NCBI RefSeq assembly: GCF_902859875.1
Contig: NZ_CADIKF010000006.1
Location: 1-64,000, forward strand
Length of the DNA: 64,000 bases
Reading direction: 5' to 3'
Source: Paraburkholderia solisilvae
Lineage (GTDB): Bacteria > Pseudomonadota > Gammaproteobacteria > Burkholderiales > Burkholderiaceae
The notes under the pieces were generated by a model. The model saw only the letters and a program-made list of their open reading frames with translations. It searched no databases and was not told the origin of the DNA. Made by a program: the position numbers and the translations under genes. This document shows, in pieces, positions 34,808 to 45,008 of this stretch (within the stretch, counting starts at the first letter, position 1; each line of letters starts with the position of its first letter).

Positions 34808-34842
34808 AACCCGCGTGGGCACGCCGCCTGCGCGGGTTTTTT
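34808..34842 (+). terminator. Rho-independent terminator after the Tim44-like gene
   Basis: An 8-base perfect stem (AACCCGCG / CGCGGGTT) with a 15-base loop is followed by TTTT. It lies between the Tim44-like gene and ubiJ. Confidence 0.75.
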
Positions 34843-34855
34843 AATTCACCACCCG

Positions 34856-35500
34856 ATGACCCTTGCCGCCAAGCCCTTCGCTGCTGCCGTCAACCATCTG
34901 CTCGCCCGCGAATCGTGGGCTCGCGAGCGCCTCGCCCCCTATGCCGGGAAGATCGCCCGGCTGACGTGTTCCCCGGTCGACATGATGCTGCTCGTGCAGC
35001 CTGACGGCTATGTGGCCGCGGTCGACGCAAGCGCGGCGCCCCAGGTGGACGTCACGGTAGCGGTGCCGGCCGATGCGCTGCCGGTGTTTCTGCAAGGCGG
35101 CCAGGCGGCGGTGATGAAGCACGTGAAGATCGAAGGCGACGCGGAATTCGCGACCTTGATCGCGAAGCTTGCCGAGCATCTGCGCTGGGAGCCGGAAGAA
35201 GACCTCGCGCGGCTGATCGGCGACGCTCCCGCATGGCGGATCGCATCGCTCGCGCGCACGGCAAGCGAACAGGCGCGGCGCACCGGGCGCAATCTGCTCG
35301 ACTCGATCGCCGAATACCTGCTCGACGAAAACCCGCAACTCGTGCGGCGCAGCGCGCTCGACGGCTTCAACGCCGAACTCGCGCGCGCCCGCGATACGCT
35401 TGCGCGGGTCGAAAAGCGCATCGAGCGCCTTGAACAAAAGGTCGAAGCCCGCGGCGACGCCGCACCGGGTGCCGCCGCCAACGCGCGCGGCACGCGCTAG
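34856..35500 (+). CDS. ubiJ: Ubiquinone biosynthesis accessory factor (SCP2 domain)
   Basis: A 214-residue protein. The N-terminal half carries an SCP2-like lipid-binding domain (VDMMLLVQPDGYVAAVD, VTVAVPADALPVFLQGGQAAVMKHVKIEGDAEFA). The C-terminal part has the coiled helix ELARARDTLARVEKRIERLEQKVE typical of UbiJ. It binds ubiquinone precursors for the Ubi metabolon in the cytoplasm. The start ATG lies 14 bases after a terminator stem with no clear Shine-Dalgarno. The stop is 15 bases before ubiB, the usual ubiJ-ubiB pair. Confidence 0.92.
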   Translation: MTLAAKPFAAAVNHLLARESWARERLAPYAGKIARLTCSPVDMMLLVQPDGYVAAVDASAAPQVDVTVAVPADALPVFLQGGQAAVMKHVKIEGDAEFATLIAKLAEHLRWEPEEDLARLIGDAPAWRIASLARTASEQARRTGRNLLDSIAEYLLDENPQLVRRSALDGFNAELARARDTLARVEKRIERLEQKVEARGDAAPGAAANARGTR

Positions 35501-35515
35501 TCACCGGGCTCAACC

Positions 35516-37093
35516 ATGCGTTTTCTGCGCTTTCTCAAGATTTTCTTTACCGTCATCCGGTTCGGCCTCGACGAGATGATGCTGAGCCGCATCAACGATC
35601 GTCGCGTGCGCCTGCTGCTGCGCATTACGACGATCGGCCGCAAGTTCGAAGACCCGCCGGGCCTGCGGCTGCGTCTCGCGCTCGAAAGCCTCGGGCCGAT
35701 CTTCGTGAAGTTCGGCCAGGTGCTGTCGACGCGGCGCGATCTGCTGCGCCCCGACATCGCGCATGAGCTCGCGAAGCTGCAGGACCAGGTGCCGCCGTTC
35801 GACTCCGACGTCGCGATCTCGATCATCGAGAAAGCGCTGGGCGCGCCGGTCAATGTGCTGTTCGATGATTTCGAGCGGGTGCCGGTCGCGAGCGCATCGA
35901 TCGCGCAGGTGCACTTTGCGACCGTGAAAGCTGGCCAGCACGCGGGCAAGTCGGTGGCGATCAAGGTGCTGCGCCCGAACATGCTGCCCGTGATCGATTC
36001 GGACCTGGCGCTGCTGCGCGACATCGCCGTGTGGGCCGAGCGTTTGTGGGCGGACGGCAAGCGTCTGAAACCGCGCGAAGTGGTCGCGGAGTTCGACAAA
36101 TATCTGCACGACGAACTCGACCTGATGCGCGAGGCCGCCAACGGCAGCCAGCTGCGGCGCAATTTCGCCGGGCTCGAGCTGCTGCTCGTGCCGGAAATGT
36201 ACTGGGAGTTCTGCACGCCCAACGTGCTGGTGATGGAGCGCATGGTCGGCGTGCCGATCAGCCAGGTCGAGACGCTGCGCGCGGCGGGCGTCGATATTCC
36301 GAAGCTCGCGCGCGAAGGCGTCGAGATCTTTTTCACGCAGGTGTTCCGCGACGGCTTCTTTCACGCGGACATGCACCCCGGCAACATTCAGGTGAGCCTC
36401 GATCCTGCGCATTTCGGGCGCTATATCGCGCTCGACTTCGGCATCGTCGGCGCGCTGTCGGACTTCGACAAGAACTATCTCGCGCAGAATTTTCTCGCGT
36501 TCTTCAAGCGCGACTACCATCGCGTCGCGACGCTGCACCTGGAATCGGGCTGGGTGCCGCAGAACACGCGCGTCGAGGAACTCGAAAGCGCGATCCGCGC
36601 GGTCTGCGAGCCGTACTTCGACCGCGCGCTGAAAGACATCTCGCTTGGCCAGGTGCTGATGCGGCTGTTCTCCACATCGCGGCGCTTCAATGTCGAGATT
36701 CAGCCGCAGCTGGTGCTGTTGCAAAAAACGATGCTCAATGTCGAGGGCCTCGGCCGTTCGCTCGACCCGGAACTCGACTTGTGGAAGACCGCGAAGCCGT
36801 ATCTCGAGCGCTGGATGAACGAGCAGATCGGCTTGCGCGGCTGGTACGAGCGGCTCAAGATCGAAGCGCCGCAGTGGAGCAAGACGTTGCCGCAACTGCC
36901 GCGTCTCGTGCACCAGGTGCTCGCGCATCGGCACGATGCGCAGCGCGGCATCAATGACGAAACGATCCGCCAGATTCTGCTCGAGCAGAAGCGGACCAAC
37001 CGGTTGCTGCAGGGGCTGCTGATGTTCGGCGTCGCGGTCGGCGTCGGCGCGGTGCTCGCGCGCGCCTGGATCGCATTCGCGTACGGCGGTTGA
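35516..37093 (+). CDS. ubiB: Ubiquinone biosynthesis kinase-like protein
   Basis: A 525-residue ABC1/ADCK-family atypical kinase needed for ubiquinone synthesis. The family hallmark KxGQ appears as [18 protein letters not shown]. The Ala-rich nucleotide loop reads [12 protein letters not shown], the catalytic part [15 protein letters not shown] and the metal site [10 protein letters not shown]. The C-terminus has a hydrophobic stretch ([22 protein letters not shown]) that anchors it at the inner membrane. Known family members have ATPase rather than protein kinase activity. It is co-transcribed with ubiJ. Confidence 0.96.
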   Translation: MRFLRFLKIFFTVIRFGLDEMMLSRINDRRVRLLLRITTIGRKFEDPPGLRLRLALESLGPIFVKFGQVLSTRRDLLRPDIAHELAKLQDQVPPFDSDVAISIIEKALGAPVNVLFDDFERVPVASASIAQVHFATVKAGQHAGKSVAIKVLRPNMLPVIDSDLALLRDIAVWAERLWADGKRLKPREVVAEFDKYLHDELDLMREAANGSQLRRNFAGLELLLVPEMYWEFCTPNVLVMERMVGVPISQVETLRAAGVDIPKLAREGVEIFFTQVFRDGFFHADMHPGNIQVSLDPAHFGRYIALDFGIVGALSDFDKNYLAQNFLAFFKRDYHRVATLHLESGWVPQNTRVEELESAIRAVCEPYFDRALKDISLGQVLMRLFSTSRRFNVEIQPQLVLLQKTMLNVEGLGRSLDPELDLWKTAKPYLERWMNEQIGLRGWYERLKIEAPQWSKTLPQLPRLVHQVLAHRHDAQRGINDETIRQILLEQKRTNRLLQGLLMFGVAVGVGAVLARAWIAFAYGG

Positions 37094-37249
37094 GCCGCTT
37101 GCGGTGCGGCGCGCGGTGCCGCCTTCAGACAATTCCCCGAATGCGCGAGCGCGCCGGCCCGCGCCCCGATTTTCGGGGAGCCCACACCGTTTGCGGCTAT
37201 AATTCAAGGCTTTGCAAGCGCTTCCAGGATTTCTGTAGGGACAAAGGTC

Positions 37250-37627
37250 ATGCCGATTTACGCTTATCGTTGCGAGTCGTGCGGCTTCGGGAAAGACGTG
37301 CTCCAGAAACTGAGCGACGCCCCGTTGACGCGTTGCCCGGAGTGCGGCGCCGACGCGTTCCGCAAGCAGGTCACCGCCGCGGGTTTTCAACTGAAAGGCT
37401 CGGGCTGGTATGTCACGGACTTCCGTGGCGGCAACTCGAAGTCATCGAACGCGTCGAATGAAGCCGGCAAGAGCGGAGAAGGCGGCGCAGGCAAGAGCGA
37501 AGGCGGCAAAAGCGAAGGCGGCAGCGCGACCGCGCCGTCGTCCGAAGGCGGCCAATCCGATACATCCGCCGCGGCTTCCGCACCGGCCGCCACGCCGGCC
37601 GCATCGGGCGGCGCAAGCAGCAGTTAG
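37250..37627 (+). CDS. FmdB family zinc-ribbon protein
   Basis: A 125-residue protein starting MPIYAYRCESCGFGKDVLQ, followed by TRCPECGADAFRKQVTAAGFQLKGSGWYVTDF. The two CxxC pairs form the FmdB zinc ribbon. The rest (from about 62) is a low-complexity tail of Ser, Gly, Glu, Lys and Ala with several GKSEGG repeats. The family was named for an amidase/formamidase operon regulator but its role is not settled. GTAGGG precedes the ATG. It and the DUF502 gene lie directly before aspS. Confidence 0.88.
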   Translation: MPIYAYRCESCGFGKDVLQKLSDAPLTRCPECGADAFRKQVTAAGFQLKGSGWYVTDFRGGNSKSSNASNEAGKSGEGGAGKSEGGKSEGGSATAPSSEGGQSDTSAAASAPAATPAASGGASSS

Positions 37628-37704
37628 AGCAGTACACCAGCGGTTAGCCGCCCGCAGGGCGGTGGCCGCACCGCGCGAGGCAACGTCCGCGCGGATTTCC
37701 GGCG

Positions 37705-38370
37705 ATGCAAATGACGACGAAAAAGACGACGCTCAAATCGGTATTCCTGACCGGCCTGCTGGTGCTGGTGCCGCTTGCCATCACGCTGTGGGTGCTCGGC
37801 CTCATCATCGGCACGATGGATCAGACGCTGTTGCTGCTGCCGCAGGCATGGCGCCCCGAGCATCTGTTCGGGTTCCAGCTGCCGGGCCTCGGCGCGCTCC
37901 TGACGCTAGCTTTCATCTTCGTCGTCGGGCTGTTGACGCAGAACTTCGTCGGGCAGAAGCTCGTCAGCTGGTGGGAGCTGGTCGTCGCGCGCATTCCGGT
38001 CGTCGGTCCGCTTTACACGAGCGTGAAACAGGTGTCGGACACGCTGCTGTCATCGAGCGGCAATGCGTTCCGCAAGGCGTTGCTGATCGAATACCCGCGG
38101 CGCGGTTCGTACACCATCGCGTTCCTGACCGGCATTCCCGGCGGCGACGTGGTGAATCACCTGAAGGAAGAGTGCGTGAGCGTGTATGTGCCGACCACGC
38201 CGAACCCGACGTCGGGTTTCTTCCTGATGGTGCCGAGAAGCGACGTGGTCGAGCTCGACATGACGGTCGACGCGGCGCTCAAGTACATCGTTTCGATGGG
38301 CGTCGTCGCGCCGCCCGCGCCGCAGCCGGTGTCGCCGGCGCGCCGCGCGCCCGTCGAGCCACCCATGTAA
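37705..38370 (+). CDS. DUF502 membrane protein
   Basis: A 221-residue inner-membrane protein of the DUF502 family. It has two membrane helices near the N-terminus ([19 protein letters not shown] and [19 protein letters not shown]), followed by the conserved [43 protein letters not shown] segment and the beta-rich C-domain with [22 protein letters not shown]. The tail after about residue 200 is Pro/Ala-rich. No function is established. It is placed immediately before aspS, as in many Burkholderiaceae. An alternative ATG lies two codons downstream. Confidence 0.85.
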   Translation: MQMTTKKTTLKSVFLTGLLVLVPLAITLWVLGLIIGTMDQTLLLLPQAWRPEHLFGFQLPGLGALLTLAFIFVVGLLTQNFVGQKLVSWWELVVARIPVVGPLYTSVKQVSDTLLSSSGNAFRKALLIEYPRRGSYTIAFLTGIPGGDVVNHLKEECVSVYVPTTPNPTSGFFLMVPRSDVVELDMTVDAALKYIVSMGVVAPPAPQPVSPARRAPVEPPM

Positions 38371-38434
38371 TACCGGTGCGTGGCGCGACACGCGCTGCGC
38401 ACCGTTCACTCACGCAAAACGAAAGACAAACATC

Positions 38435-40237
38435 ATGTCGATGAGATCTGAATACTGCGGTCTGGTGACCGAACATCTGCTCGGCCAAAGCGTATCGCTG
38501 TGCGGCTGGGTGCAACGGCGCCGCGACCACGGCGGCGTCATCTTCATCGACCTGCGCGATCGCGAAGGCCTCGTTCAGGTCGTGTGCGACCCGGACCGCG
38601 CCGACATGTTCAAGACCGCCGAAGGCGTGCGCAACGAGTTCTGCGTGCAGATCAAGGGCGTGGTGCGCAACCGTCCGGAGGGCACGATCAACGCCGGGCT
38701 GAAGAGCGGCAAGATCGAAGTGCTGTGCCATGAGCTGATCGTGCTGAACGCGTCGGTCACGCCGCCGTTCCAGCTCGACGACGACAACCTCTCCGAAACC
38801 ACGCGCCTCACGCACCGCGTGCTCGATTTGCGCCGCCCGCAGATGCAGCACAATCTGCGTTTGCGCTACCGCGTCGCGATGGAAGTGCGCAAGTATCTCG
38901 ACGCGCAAGGCTTTATCGATATCGAAACGCCGATGCTCACGAAGAGCACGCCGGAAGGCGCGCGCGATTACCTCGTGCCGTCGCGCGTGAACGCGGGCCA
39001 GTTCTTCGCGCTGCCGCAGTCGCCGCAGCTGTTCAAGCAGTTGTTGATGGTCGCGAACTTCGACCGCTACTACCAGATCACCAAGTGCTTCCGCGACGAA
39101 GACCTGCGCGCGGACCGTCAGCCGGAATTCACGCAGATCGACTGCGAGACGTCGTTCCTGCGCGAGCAGGAAATTCGCGATCTGTTCGAAGCGATGATCC
39201 GCCACGTGTTCAAGGAAACCATCGGCGTCGAACTCAGCGATCCGTTCCCGGTCATGCAGTATTCGGAAGCGATGCGCCGTTTCGGCTCGGACAAGCCGGA
39301 CCTGCGCGTGAAGCTCGAATTCACCGACCTCACCGACGCGGTGAAGGACGTCGAATTCAAGGTGTTCAGCGCGCCGGCCAATACGAAGGACGGCCGCGTC
39401 GCGGCGCTGCGCGTGCCGAAGGGCGGCGAACTGTCGCGCGGCGATATCGACAGCTACACCGAGTTCGTGCGCATCTACGGCGCGAAGGGCCTCGCGTGGA
39501 TCAAGGTCAACGAAGTCGCGAAGGGCCGTGACGGTCTGCAAAGCCCGATCGTGAAGAACCTGCATGACGCGGCGGTTGCGGCGATCATCGAGCGCACCGG
39601 CGCGCAGGATGGCGACATCATTTTCTTCGCGGCCGATCGCGCGAAAGTCGTCAACGACAGCCTCGGCGCTCTGCGTCTGAAGATCGGCCATTCGGAGTTC
39701 GGCAAGGCGAACGGCCTCGTCGAATCGGGCTGGAAGCCGCTGTGGGTGATCGACTTCCCGATGTTCGAATACGACGAGGAAGAAAACCGCTACGTCGCCG
39801 CGCATCATCCGTTCACGAGCCCGAAGGACGAGCACCTCGAGTACCTCGAAACCGACCCGGGCCGCTGCCTCGCGAAGGCGTACGACATGGTGCTGAACGG
39901 CTGGGAAATCGGCGGCGGTTCCGTGCGGATCTATCAGGAAGACGTGCAGAGCAAGGTGTTCCGCGCGCTGAAGATCAACGCGGAAGAAGCGCGCCTGAAG
40001 TTCGGCTTCCTGCTCGACGCGCTGCAGTACGGCGCGCCGCCGCACGGCGGTATTGCCTTCGGCCTCGACCGGATCGTCACGATGATGGCCGGCGCCGACT
40101 CGATCCGCGACGTGATCGCGTTCCCGAAGACGCAGCGTGCGCAAGATCTGCTCACGCAGGCGCCGAGCGAAGTCGACGAGCGGCAATTGCGCGAATTGCA
40201 TATCCGTCTGCGCCAGTCGGAGCAAAAGGCGCAATGA
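38435..40237 (+). CDS. aspS: Aspartyl-tRNA synthetase
   Basis: A 600-residue class IIb synthetase of bacterial type. The N-terminal anticodon-binding OB domain (about 1-110) includes [25 protein letters not shown]. Motif 2 reads [18 protein letters not shown], motif 3 [11 protein letters not shown], and the bacterial GAD insertion lies at about 300-415. Length is normal (E. coli 590). It charges tRNA-Asp. Whether it also charges tRNA-Asn cannot be decided here without knowing if gatCAB and asnS are present. A strong terminator follows at 40320, and nudB is next. Confidence 0.98.
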   Translation: MSMRSEYCGLVTEHLLGQSVSLCGWVQRRRDHGGVIFIDLRDREGLVQVVCDPDRADMFKTAEGVRNEFCVQIKGVVRNRPEGTINAGLKSGKIEVLCHELIVLNASVTPPFQLDDDNLSETTRLTHRVLDLRRPQMQHNLRLRYRVAMEVRKYLDAQGFIDIETPMLTKSTPEGARDYLVPSRVNAGQFFALPQSPQLFKQLLMVANFDRYYQITKCFRDEDLRADRQPEFTQIDCETSFLREQEIRDLFEAMIRHVFKETIGVELSDPFPVMQYSEAMRRFGSDKPDLRVKLEFTDLTDAVKDVEFKVFSAPANTKDGRVAALRVPKGGELSRGDIDSYTEFVRIYGAKGLAWIKVNEVAKGRDGLQSPIVKNLHDAAVAAIIERTGAQDGDIIFFAADRAKVVNDSLGALRLKIGHSEFGKANGLVESGWKPLWVIDFPMFEYDEEENRYVAAHHPFTSPKDEHLEYLETDPGRCLAKAYDMVLNGWEIGGGSVRIYQEDVQSKVFRALKINAEEARLKFGFLLDALQYGAPPHGGIAFGLDRIVTMMAGADSIRDVIAFPKTQRAQDLLTQAPSEVDERQLRELHIRLRQSEQKAQ

Positions 40238-40319
40238 CGCGATAAAAGTGACCTGAGCGGGGAACGAACCGCTCGCTGGGCTTGAGCGCGCCATGCAGAA
40301 GCGGCCAAAGCCACGCACG

Positions 40320-40345
40320 AAAAGGCGCCTGATGGCGCCTTTTTC
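40320..40345 (+). terminator. Rho-independent terminator of aspS
   Basis: A 10-base perfect stem (AAAAGGCGCC / GGCGCCTTTT) with loop TGAT and further Ts is placed 83 bases after the aspS stop. It is the clearest terminator in the window. Confidence 0.92.
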
Positions 40346-40433
40346 GCTTTTTGCGTTACATTCGCGGTGAAGACTCACTGAAGCTTCAGATCCATCGACC
40401 TGCGTCGCCGACGCTTTCCCCGACTGACGACCC

Positions 40434-40922
40434 ATGCCGAAACCGCCGAAGATTCCCGAATCCGTGCTCGTCGTCATCTACACGCCCGAGCTCGACGTGC
40501 TGCTGATCGAACGCGCCGATCGCCCGGCGTTGTGGCAATCGGTGACCGGCGCGCGCAACTACCCGGACGAGCCGTTCGCGGAAACGGCGGCACGTGAAGT
40601 GGCCGAGGAGACGGGCATTATCGTCGGCACGCAGACGGTGCCGCGCGACGCGCTGGTCGACTTGCATCACCACGTGCAGTTCGAGATCTTCCCCGAATGG
40701 CGGCATCGCTACGCCGAAGGCGTAACGATCAACACCGAGCACTGGTTCAGCCTGCAGGTGCCGCACCGCCTCGAAGTGATCCTCGCACCGCGCGAGCACA
40801 CCGCGCACATGTGGCTGCCTTACGAGGAAGCGGCGGCGGTCTGCTTCTCATGGTCGAACCGCGACGCGATCCTGCAACTGCCCGAGCGCGTGAGCGGCCG
40901 CGGCAACGGGCGTCTCGCATGA
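40434..40922 (+). CDS. nudB: Dihydroneopterin triphosphate diphosphatase (Nudix)
   Basis: A 162-residue Nudix hydrolase in the folate pathway, removing pyrophosphate from dihydroneopterin triphosphate. The Nudix box is visible as GARNYPDEPFAETAAREVAEETGI (about 40-63), with the catalytic REVAEE core. The N-terminal start KIPESVLVVIYTPELDVLLIERADRPALWQSVTG and the downstream HWFSLQVP/LEVILAPREHTAHMWLPYEEA match NudB. It follows aspS, as in E. coli. The stop overlaps the next gene by ATGA. Confidence 0.92.
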   Translation: MPKPPKIPESVLVVIYTPELDVLLIERADRPALWQSVTGARNYPDEPFAETAAREVAEETGIIVGTQTVPRDALVDLHHHVQFEIFPEWRHRYAEGVTINTEHWFSLQVPHRLEVILAPREHTAHMWLPYEEAAAVCFSWSNRDAILQLPERVSGRGNGRLA

Positions 40923-42175
40923 GCGGCGGCCAGCGCCGTCTCGCCCATTTCGGACAGAAGCTGCTTGGCCGGCGTTACGGGTCGCGCTACCGCTTTACCA
41001 CCGGCAACGACGTGCGGCTTTTCAGTTCCGGCGACGCGTATTTCGCCGCGCTGATCGCGCGCATCGATGCCGCGAGCCGCATCGTGACGCTCGAAACCTA
41101 TATCTTCGCCGACGACGCCGCGGCCCACGCGGTATCCGCCGCGTTGCTGCGCGCCGCCGCGCGCGGCGTGCACGTACGCGTGATCACCGACGGCATCGGC
41201 ACCGCGCGCCTGCCGATCTTCGACGAGTGGCTCGCGGCGGGCATCGAGCATCGGATCTACAACCCGCATCTGTTCGGCCGCTTCGGCTTCTCGCGCACGC
41301 ACCGCAAGCTCGCGGCCATCGACGATACGTATGCGTACTGCGGCGGCATCAATATCGTCGACGACTACGATCAGAACGGCGTGCGGCTGCCGCATCCGCG
41401 CTGGGATTTTGCGGTCGAGCTGTGCGGTCCGGTGGTGGCGGACGTGCGCGTCGCATTCGATCTGCAGTGGCGCCGCATCCGGCTCGGCCACCGGCCGAAG
41501 CCGGCGCCCGACGCGCAAAACGCGAATGCGGAAGCCGTCACCGATCAGTTCGTGCGTGCGCGGCGCCGTGTCCGCAGCGGCGACATGCGCACTGCCGGCG
41601 ACCCATCGGTCGCATTCGTCGCACGCGACAACATCGTGAACCGCCGTGCGATCGAAAAGGCGTATCTGACCGCGATCGGCCAGGCGCGCGGCGAGGTGCT
41701 GCTCGCGAACCCGTACTTCATGCCGGGCAGGAAGCTGCGGCGCGCGCTGATCTTCGCCGCGCAGCGCGGCGTCGACGTGCGGCTCGTGATCGGCCGCAAG
41801 GAGTTCCCGATACTCGACTACGCGGTGCCGTTCCTGTACCGCTCATTGCTGCGCGCGGGCGTGAAGATCGCCGAATACGAGCGGACGATGCTGCACGGCA
41901 AGGTGGCCGTGGTCGATTCGAACTGGGGCACCGTCGGCTCGTCGAATCTCGACGCATTGAGCCTCGTGCTCAATAACGAAGCGAATGTCGTGCTGGTGCT
42001 GCATCGCGAACTCGACCAGTTGCGCGGCGCGATTCTCGCCGCGTTTGCCGGCTCCCGCGCAATCGACGCCGCGCATTACGAGGCCCGACCGCTCTCCGAG
42101 CAATTCCTCAGCTGGATCGCTTACCAGAGCTACCGGGCGCTGATGAAGCTGCTGACCGTCGGCGGTTACGACTAG
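40919..42175 (+). CDS. clsB: Cardiolipin synthase B / phospholipase D family
   Basis: A 418-residue PLD-superfamily enzyme. Both HKD motifs are intact: HRKLAAIDD (about residue 130) with GGINIVDDY after it, and HGKVAVVDSNWGTVGSSNLD (about 325). No N-terminal membrane helices are present, which fits the soluble ClsB type rather than ClsA. It should make cardiolipin or related phospholipids from phosphatidyl precursors at the inner face of the membrane. ATGA overlap with nudB couples translation. The ClsB name rests on length and lack of membrane helices. Confidence 0.85.
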   Translation: MSGGQRRLAHFGQKLLGRRYGSRYRFTTGNDVRLFSSGDAYFAALIARIDAASRIVTLETYIFADDAAAHAVSAALLRAAARGVHVRVITDGIGTARLPIFDEWLAAGIEHRIYNPHLFGRFGFSRTHRKLAAIDDTYAYCGGINIVDDYDQNGVRLPHPRWDFAVELCGPVVADVRVAFDLQWRRIRLGHRPKPAPDAQNANAEAVTDQFVRARRRVRSGDMRTAGDPSVAFVARDNIVNRRAIEKAYLTAIGQARGEVLLANPYFMPGRKLRRALIFAAQRGVDVRLVIGRKEFPILDYAVPFLYRSLLRAGVKIAEYERTMLHGKVAVVDSNWGTVGSSNLDALSLVLNNEANVVLVLHRELDQLRGAILAAFAGSRAIDAAHYEARPLSEQFLSWIAYQSYRALMKLLTVGGYD

Positions 42176-42310
42176 ACGCGTCAATCCGGCAGACCGCCGC
42201 GCGCCTGCGCTCGCCGGAACCCACCCCGAAAGCGATGACAAACAACAACGAAAAATGCAGACAAATAACTCTAAAAATTTGGCATCGCGCGGAAGATGAA
42301 TGACGGAAAA

Positions 42311-42343
42311 TTGAAAACCTGGTTAGAAACCCGTTTCTAATAA
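42311..42343 (+). promoter_or_regulatory. Beta-oxidation promoter with perfect palindromic operator
   Basis: TTAGAAAC-CC-GTTTCTAA at 42323-42340 is a perfect 8-2-8 palindrome, 85 bases before the TetR gene. It covers a possible -10 (TTCTAA) placed 18 bases after TTGAAA (42311-42316). GAAAC-N2-GTTTC matches what I remember of sites used by TetR-type fatty-acid regulators (PsrA/FadP). Confidence 0.7.
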
Positions 42344-42425
42344 AGTCCTTGTTTCCTGGACGGCCGCCTCCAATAATAGTACGGCCGTTCGATTTCCCGG
42401 TTCTTCCAATCAGACGGTAATAGCT

Positions 42426-43031
42426 ATGCGAAAAGGCGAACAGACGCGAGCCGCAATTCTCGATGCAGCGCTAGACCTCGCAAGCCGCGACGGACTTGAA
42501 GGTCTGACGATCGGCTTGCTGGCCGAGCGGATGCAGATGAGCAAGAGCGGAGTGTTCGCGCATTTCGGATCGCGCGAAGACCTGCAGGTCGAAGTCGTGC
42601 GCGAATACCACCGCCGTTTCGAGGACGAGGTGTTCTTTCCGAGCTTGCGCGAGCCGCGCGGCCTGCCGCGTTTGCGCTCGATGATCTCGCGCTGGATCGA
42701 GAAACGCATCCAGGAAGTGACGACCGGCTGCATTTACATCAGCGGGGCGGTCGAGTATGACGACCGGCCCGACAACCCGGTGCGCGAGCAACTGGTATCG
42801 AGCGTGACGATGTGGCGCGCGGCGCTCATGCGCGCCATTTCGCAGGCGATCGACGAAGGGCATCTGCGCGCGGATACCGATCCGCCGCTGATGTTGTTCG
42901 AACTGTATAGCTTCACCCTGGGTCTTCATCATGACGCGCGCTTTTTGCATCTGCCCGATGCGGTGCGCCTCACGTGGGCCGCGCTGGAAAAGCTGATCGT
43001 TTCGTACCAAAGCGAAGACGCCAGCCGTTAG
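42426..43031 (+). CDS. TetR family regulator of fatty-acid degradation
   Basis: A 201-residue repressor. The N-terminal HTH reads TRAAILDAALDLASRDGLEGLTIGLLAERMQMSKSGVFAHFGSREDL, a typical TetR/AcrR domain. The C-terminal ligand domain has no named motif, but its place before acyl-CoA dehydrogenase, FadB, FadA and isomerase genes makes an acyl-CoA or fatty-acid effector likely. The palindrome upstream should be its operator, giving autoregulation. Comparative genomics has described two TetR-type fatty-acid regulators in betaproteobacteria, PsrA and FadP; from sequence alone I cannot say which of them this is, if either. Confidence 0.85.
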   Translation: MRKGEQTRAAILDAALDLASRDGLEGLTIGLLAERMQMSKSGVFAHFGSREDLQVEVVREYHRRFEDEVFFPSLREPRGLPRLRSMISRWIEKRIQEVTTGCIYISGAVEYDDRPDNPVREQLVSSVTMWRAALMRAISQAIDEGHLRADTDPPLMLFELYSFTLGLHHDARFLHLPDAVRLTWAALEKLIVSYQSEDASR

Positions 43032-43090
43032 CGTTGCACGTCGCGACGCGGGCGGCGCCTTCGGGCCACCATTCCGGACTGGAGAGACAC

Positions 43091-44884
43091 ATGGGACAGT
43101 ACGCCGCGCCCTTGCGCGACATGCAATTCGTGCTACACGAGCTGCTGAACGTCGAGGCAGAAGTCAAACAGATGCCCAAGCACGCGGAGCTCGATGCCGA
43201 CACGATCAACCAGGTGCTCGAAGAGGCCGGCAAGTTCTGTTCCGAAGTGCTGTTTCCGCTGAACCACAGCGGCGACCAGGAAGGCTGCACTTACGAGGGC
43301 GATGGCGTTGTCACCACGCCGAAAGGATTCAGGCAAGCGTACCGGCAATACGTCGAATCCGGGTGGCCGGCGCTCGCATGCGACCCCGCGTATGGCGGCC
43401 AGGGGCTGCCGCAGTTCGTCAACAACGCGCTTTACGAAATGCTGAACTCGGCCAGTCAGGCGTGGGCGATGTACCCGGGCCTGTCACACGGCGCGTACGA
43501 ATGCCTGCACGCGCACGGCACGCCGGAATTGCAGCAAACCTATCTGCCGAAGCTCGTGTCGGGCGTGTGGACCGGCACGATGTGTCTGACCGAAGCGCAT
43601 TGCGGCACCGACCTCGGCATCCTGCGCACGAAGGCCGAGCCGAACGGCGACGGCTCCTACGCGATTACCGGCACGAAAATCTTTATCTCGAGCGGCGAGC
43701 ACGATCTGGCCGAGAACATCGTGCATCTGGTGCTCGCGCGTTTGCCGGACGCGCCGCCCGGCACGAAGGGCATTACCCTCTTTGTGGTGCCGAAGCTGCT
43801 GCCGGACGCCGCCGGCGAGCCGGGCAAGCGCAATGCGGTGAAGTGCGGCTCGATCGAGCACAAGATGGGCATTCATGCCAATGCGACCTGCGTGATCAAC
43901 TTCGACAACGCGAAAGGGTGGCTGGTCGGTGAGCCGAACAAGGGGCTCAACGCGATGTTCGTAATGATGAACGCGGCGCGCCTGGGTGTCGGCATGCAAA
44001 GCCTCGGCCTCACGGAAGTCGCATACCAGAACGCGCTCGTGTACGCGAAAGACCGTCTGCAGATGCGCTCGCTGAGCGGCCCGAAAGCGCCCGAGAAAGC
44101 GGCCGACCCGATCATCGTGCACCCGGACGTGCGCCGCATGCTGCTCACGCAGAAAGCGTATGCGGAAGGCGCGCGCGCGTTTTCATACTGGGCGGCGCTG
44201 CAGATCGACAAGGAACTGTCGCATGGCGACGCCGCGGCGCGCGCCGAGGCCGCCGATCTGGTCGCGCTGCTCACGCCGATCCTCAAAGCGTTCCTGTCCG
44301 ACAACGCGTTCGAAGGCACCAATCTTGCGCTGCAGGTGTATGGCGGTCACGGCTTTATCGCCGAATGGGGCATGGAGCAGTACGTACGCGACGCACGCAT
44401 CAACATGATCTACGAAGGCACGAACGCGATTCAGTCGCTCGACCTGCTCGGCCGCAAAGTGCTCGGCGACATGGGTGCGAAGCTGAAGATGTTCGGCAAG
44501 CTCGTCACCGATTTCATCGACGAAGAGGGCGTGAAGCCCGAGATGCAGGAGTTCATCAATCCGCTTGCGGATATCGGCGACAAGGTGCAGAAGCTGACGA
44601 TGGAAATCGGCATGAAGGCGATGCAGAACCCCGACGAAGTCGGCGCGGCCGCGGTGCCGTATCTGCGCACGGTCGGGCATCTGGTGTTCTCGTATTTCTG
44701 GGCGCGCATGGCGCGCATTGCGCTCGATCAGCAGGCGTCCGGCGACGACGATCCGTTCTACAAGGCCAAGCTCGCGACCGCGCGCTTCTACTTTGCGAAA
44801 TTGCTGCCGGAAACCGCGTCGACGATCCGCGCGGCGCGTGCGGGCGCGAAGACGCTGATGGAAATCGACGCAGCGCTTTTCTGA
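43091..44884 (+). CDS. Acyl-CoA dehydrogenase (FadE-like, long form)
   Basis: A 597-residue FAD enzyme for the first beta-oxidation step. It has the ACAD core: MCLTEAHCGTDLGILRT for FAD/substrate contacts, the conserved IFISSGEHDL, IEHKMGIHANATCVINF and the C-terminal base region VYGGHGFIAEWGMEQYVRDARINMIYEGTNAIQSLDLLGRKVL, where the catalytic Glu lies in YEGT. An extra C-terminal domain of about 130 residues makes it the long type known in bacterial FadE5/AidB-like groups. It is second in the operon, 59 bases after the TetR gene, with GGAGAG before its ATG. Confidence 0.92.
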   Translation: MGQYAAPLRDMQFVLHELLNVEAEVKQMPKHAELDADTINQVLEEAGKFCSEVLFPLNHSGDQEGCTYEGDGVVTTPKGFRQAYRQYVESGWPALACDPAYGGQGLPQFVNNALYEMLNSASQAWAMYPGLSHGAYECLHAHGTPELQQTYLPKLVSGVWTGTMCLTEAHCGTDLGILRTKAEPNGDGSYAITGTKIFISSGEHDLAENIVHLVLARLPDAPPGTKGITLFVVPKLLPDAAGEPGKRNAVKCGSIEHKMGIHANATCVINFDNAKGWLVGEPNKGLNAMFVMMNAARLGVGMQSLGLTEVAYQNALVYAKDRLQMRSLSGPKAPEKAADPIIVHPDVRRMLLTQKAYAEGARAFSYWAALQIDKELSHGDAAARAEAADLVALLTPILKAFLSDNAFEGTNLALQVYGGHGFIAEWGMEQYVRDARINMIYEGTNAIQSLDLLGRKVLGDMGAKLKMFGKLVTDFIDEEGVKPEMQEFINPLADIGDKVQKLTMEIGMKAMQNPDEVGAAAVPYLRTVGHLVFSYFWARMARIALDQQASGDDDPFYKAKLATARFYFAKLLPETASTIRAARAGAKTLMEIDAALF

Positions 44885-45008
44885 CGACACAGCGGACGAC
44901 ACCGCGGTCGACACGACGGACAGCACCACCGAATCACGCGGCAGCCGCACCGAATGTCTCGCAGCACGGCTTGCCGCGCAACATTGCATGACTCTCCGGA
45001 GAAACGAC

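Noticed and set aside
38279..40477. Long minus-strand open frame of 732 codons opposite aspS
   Set aside because: It is the mirror frame of a clear aspartyl-tRNA synthetase and its translation is rich in Arg, His and Ala with no domain. High GC keeps such frames open.
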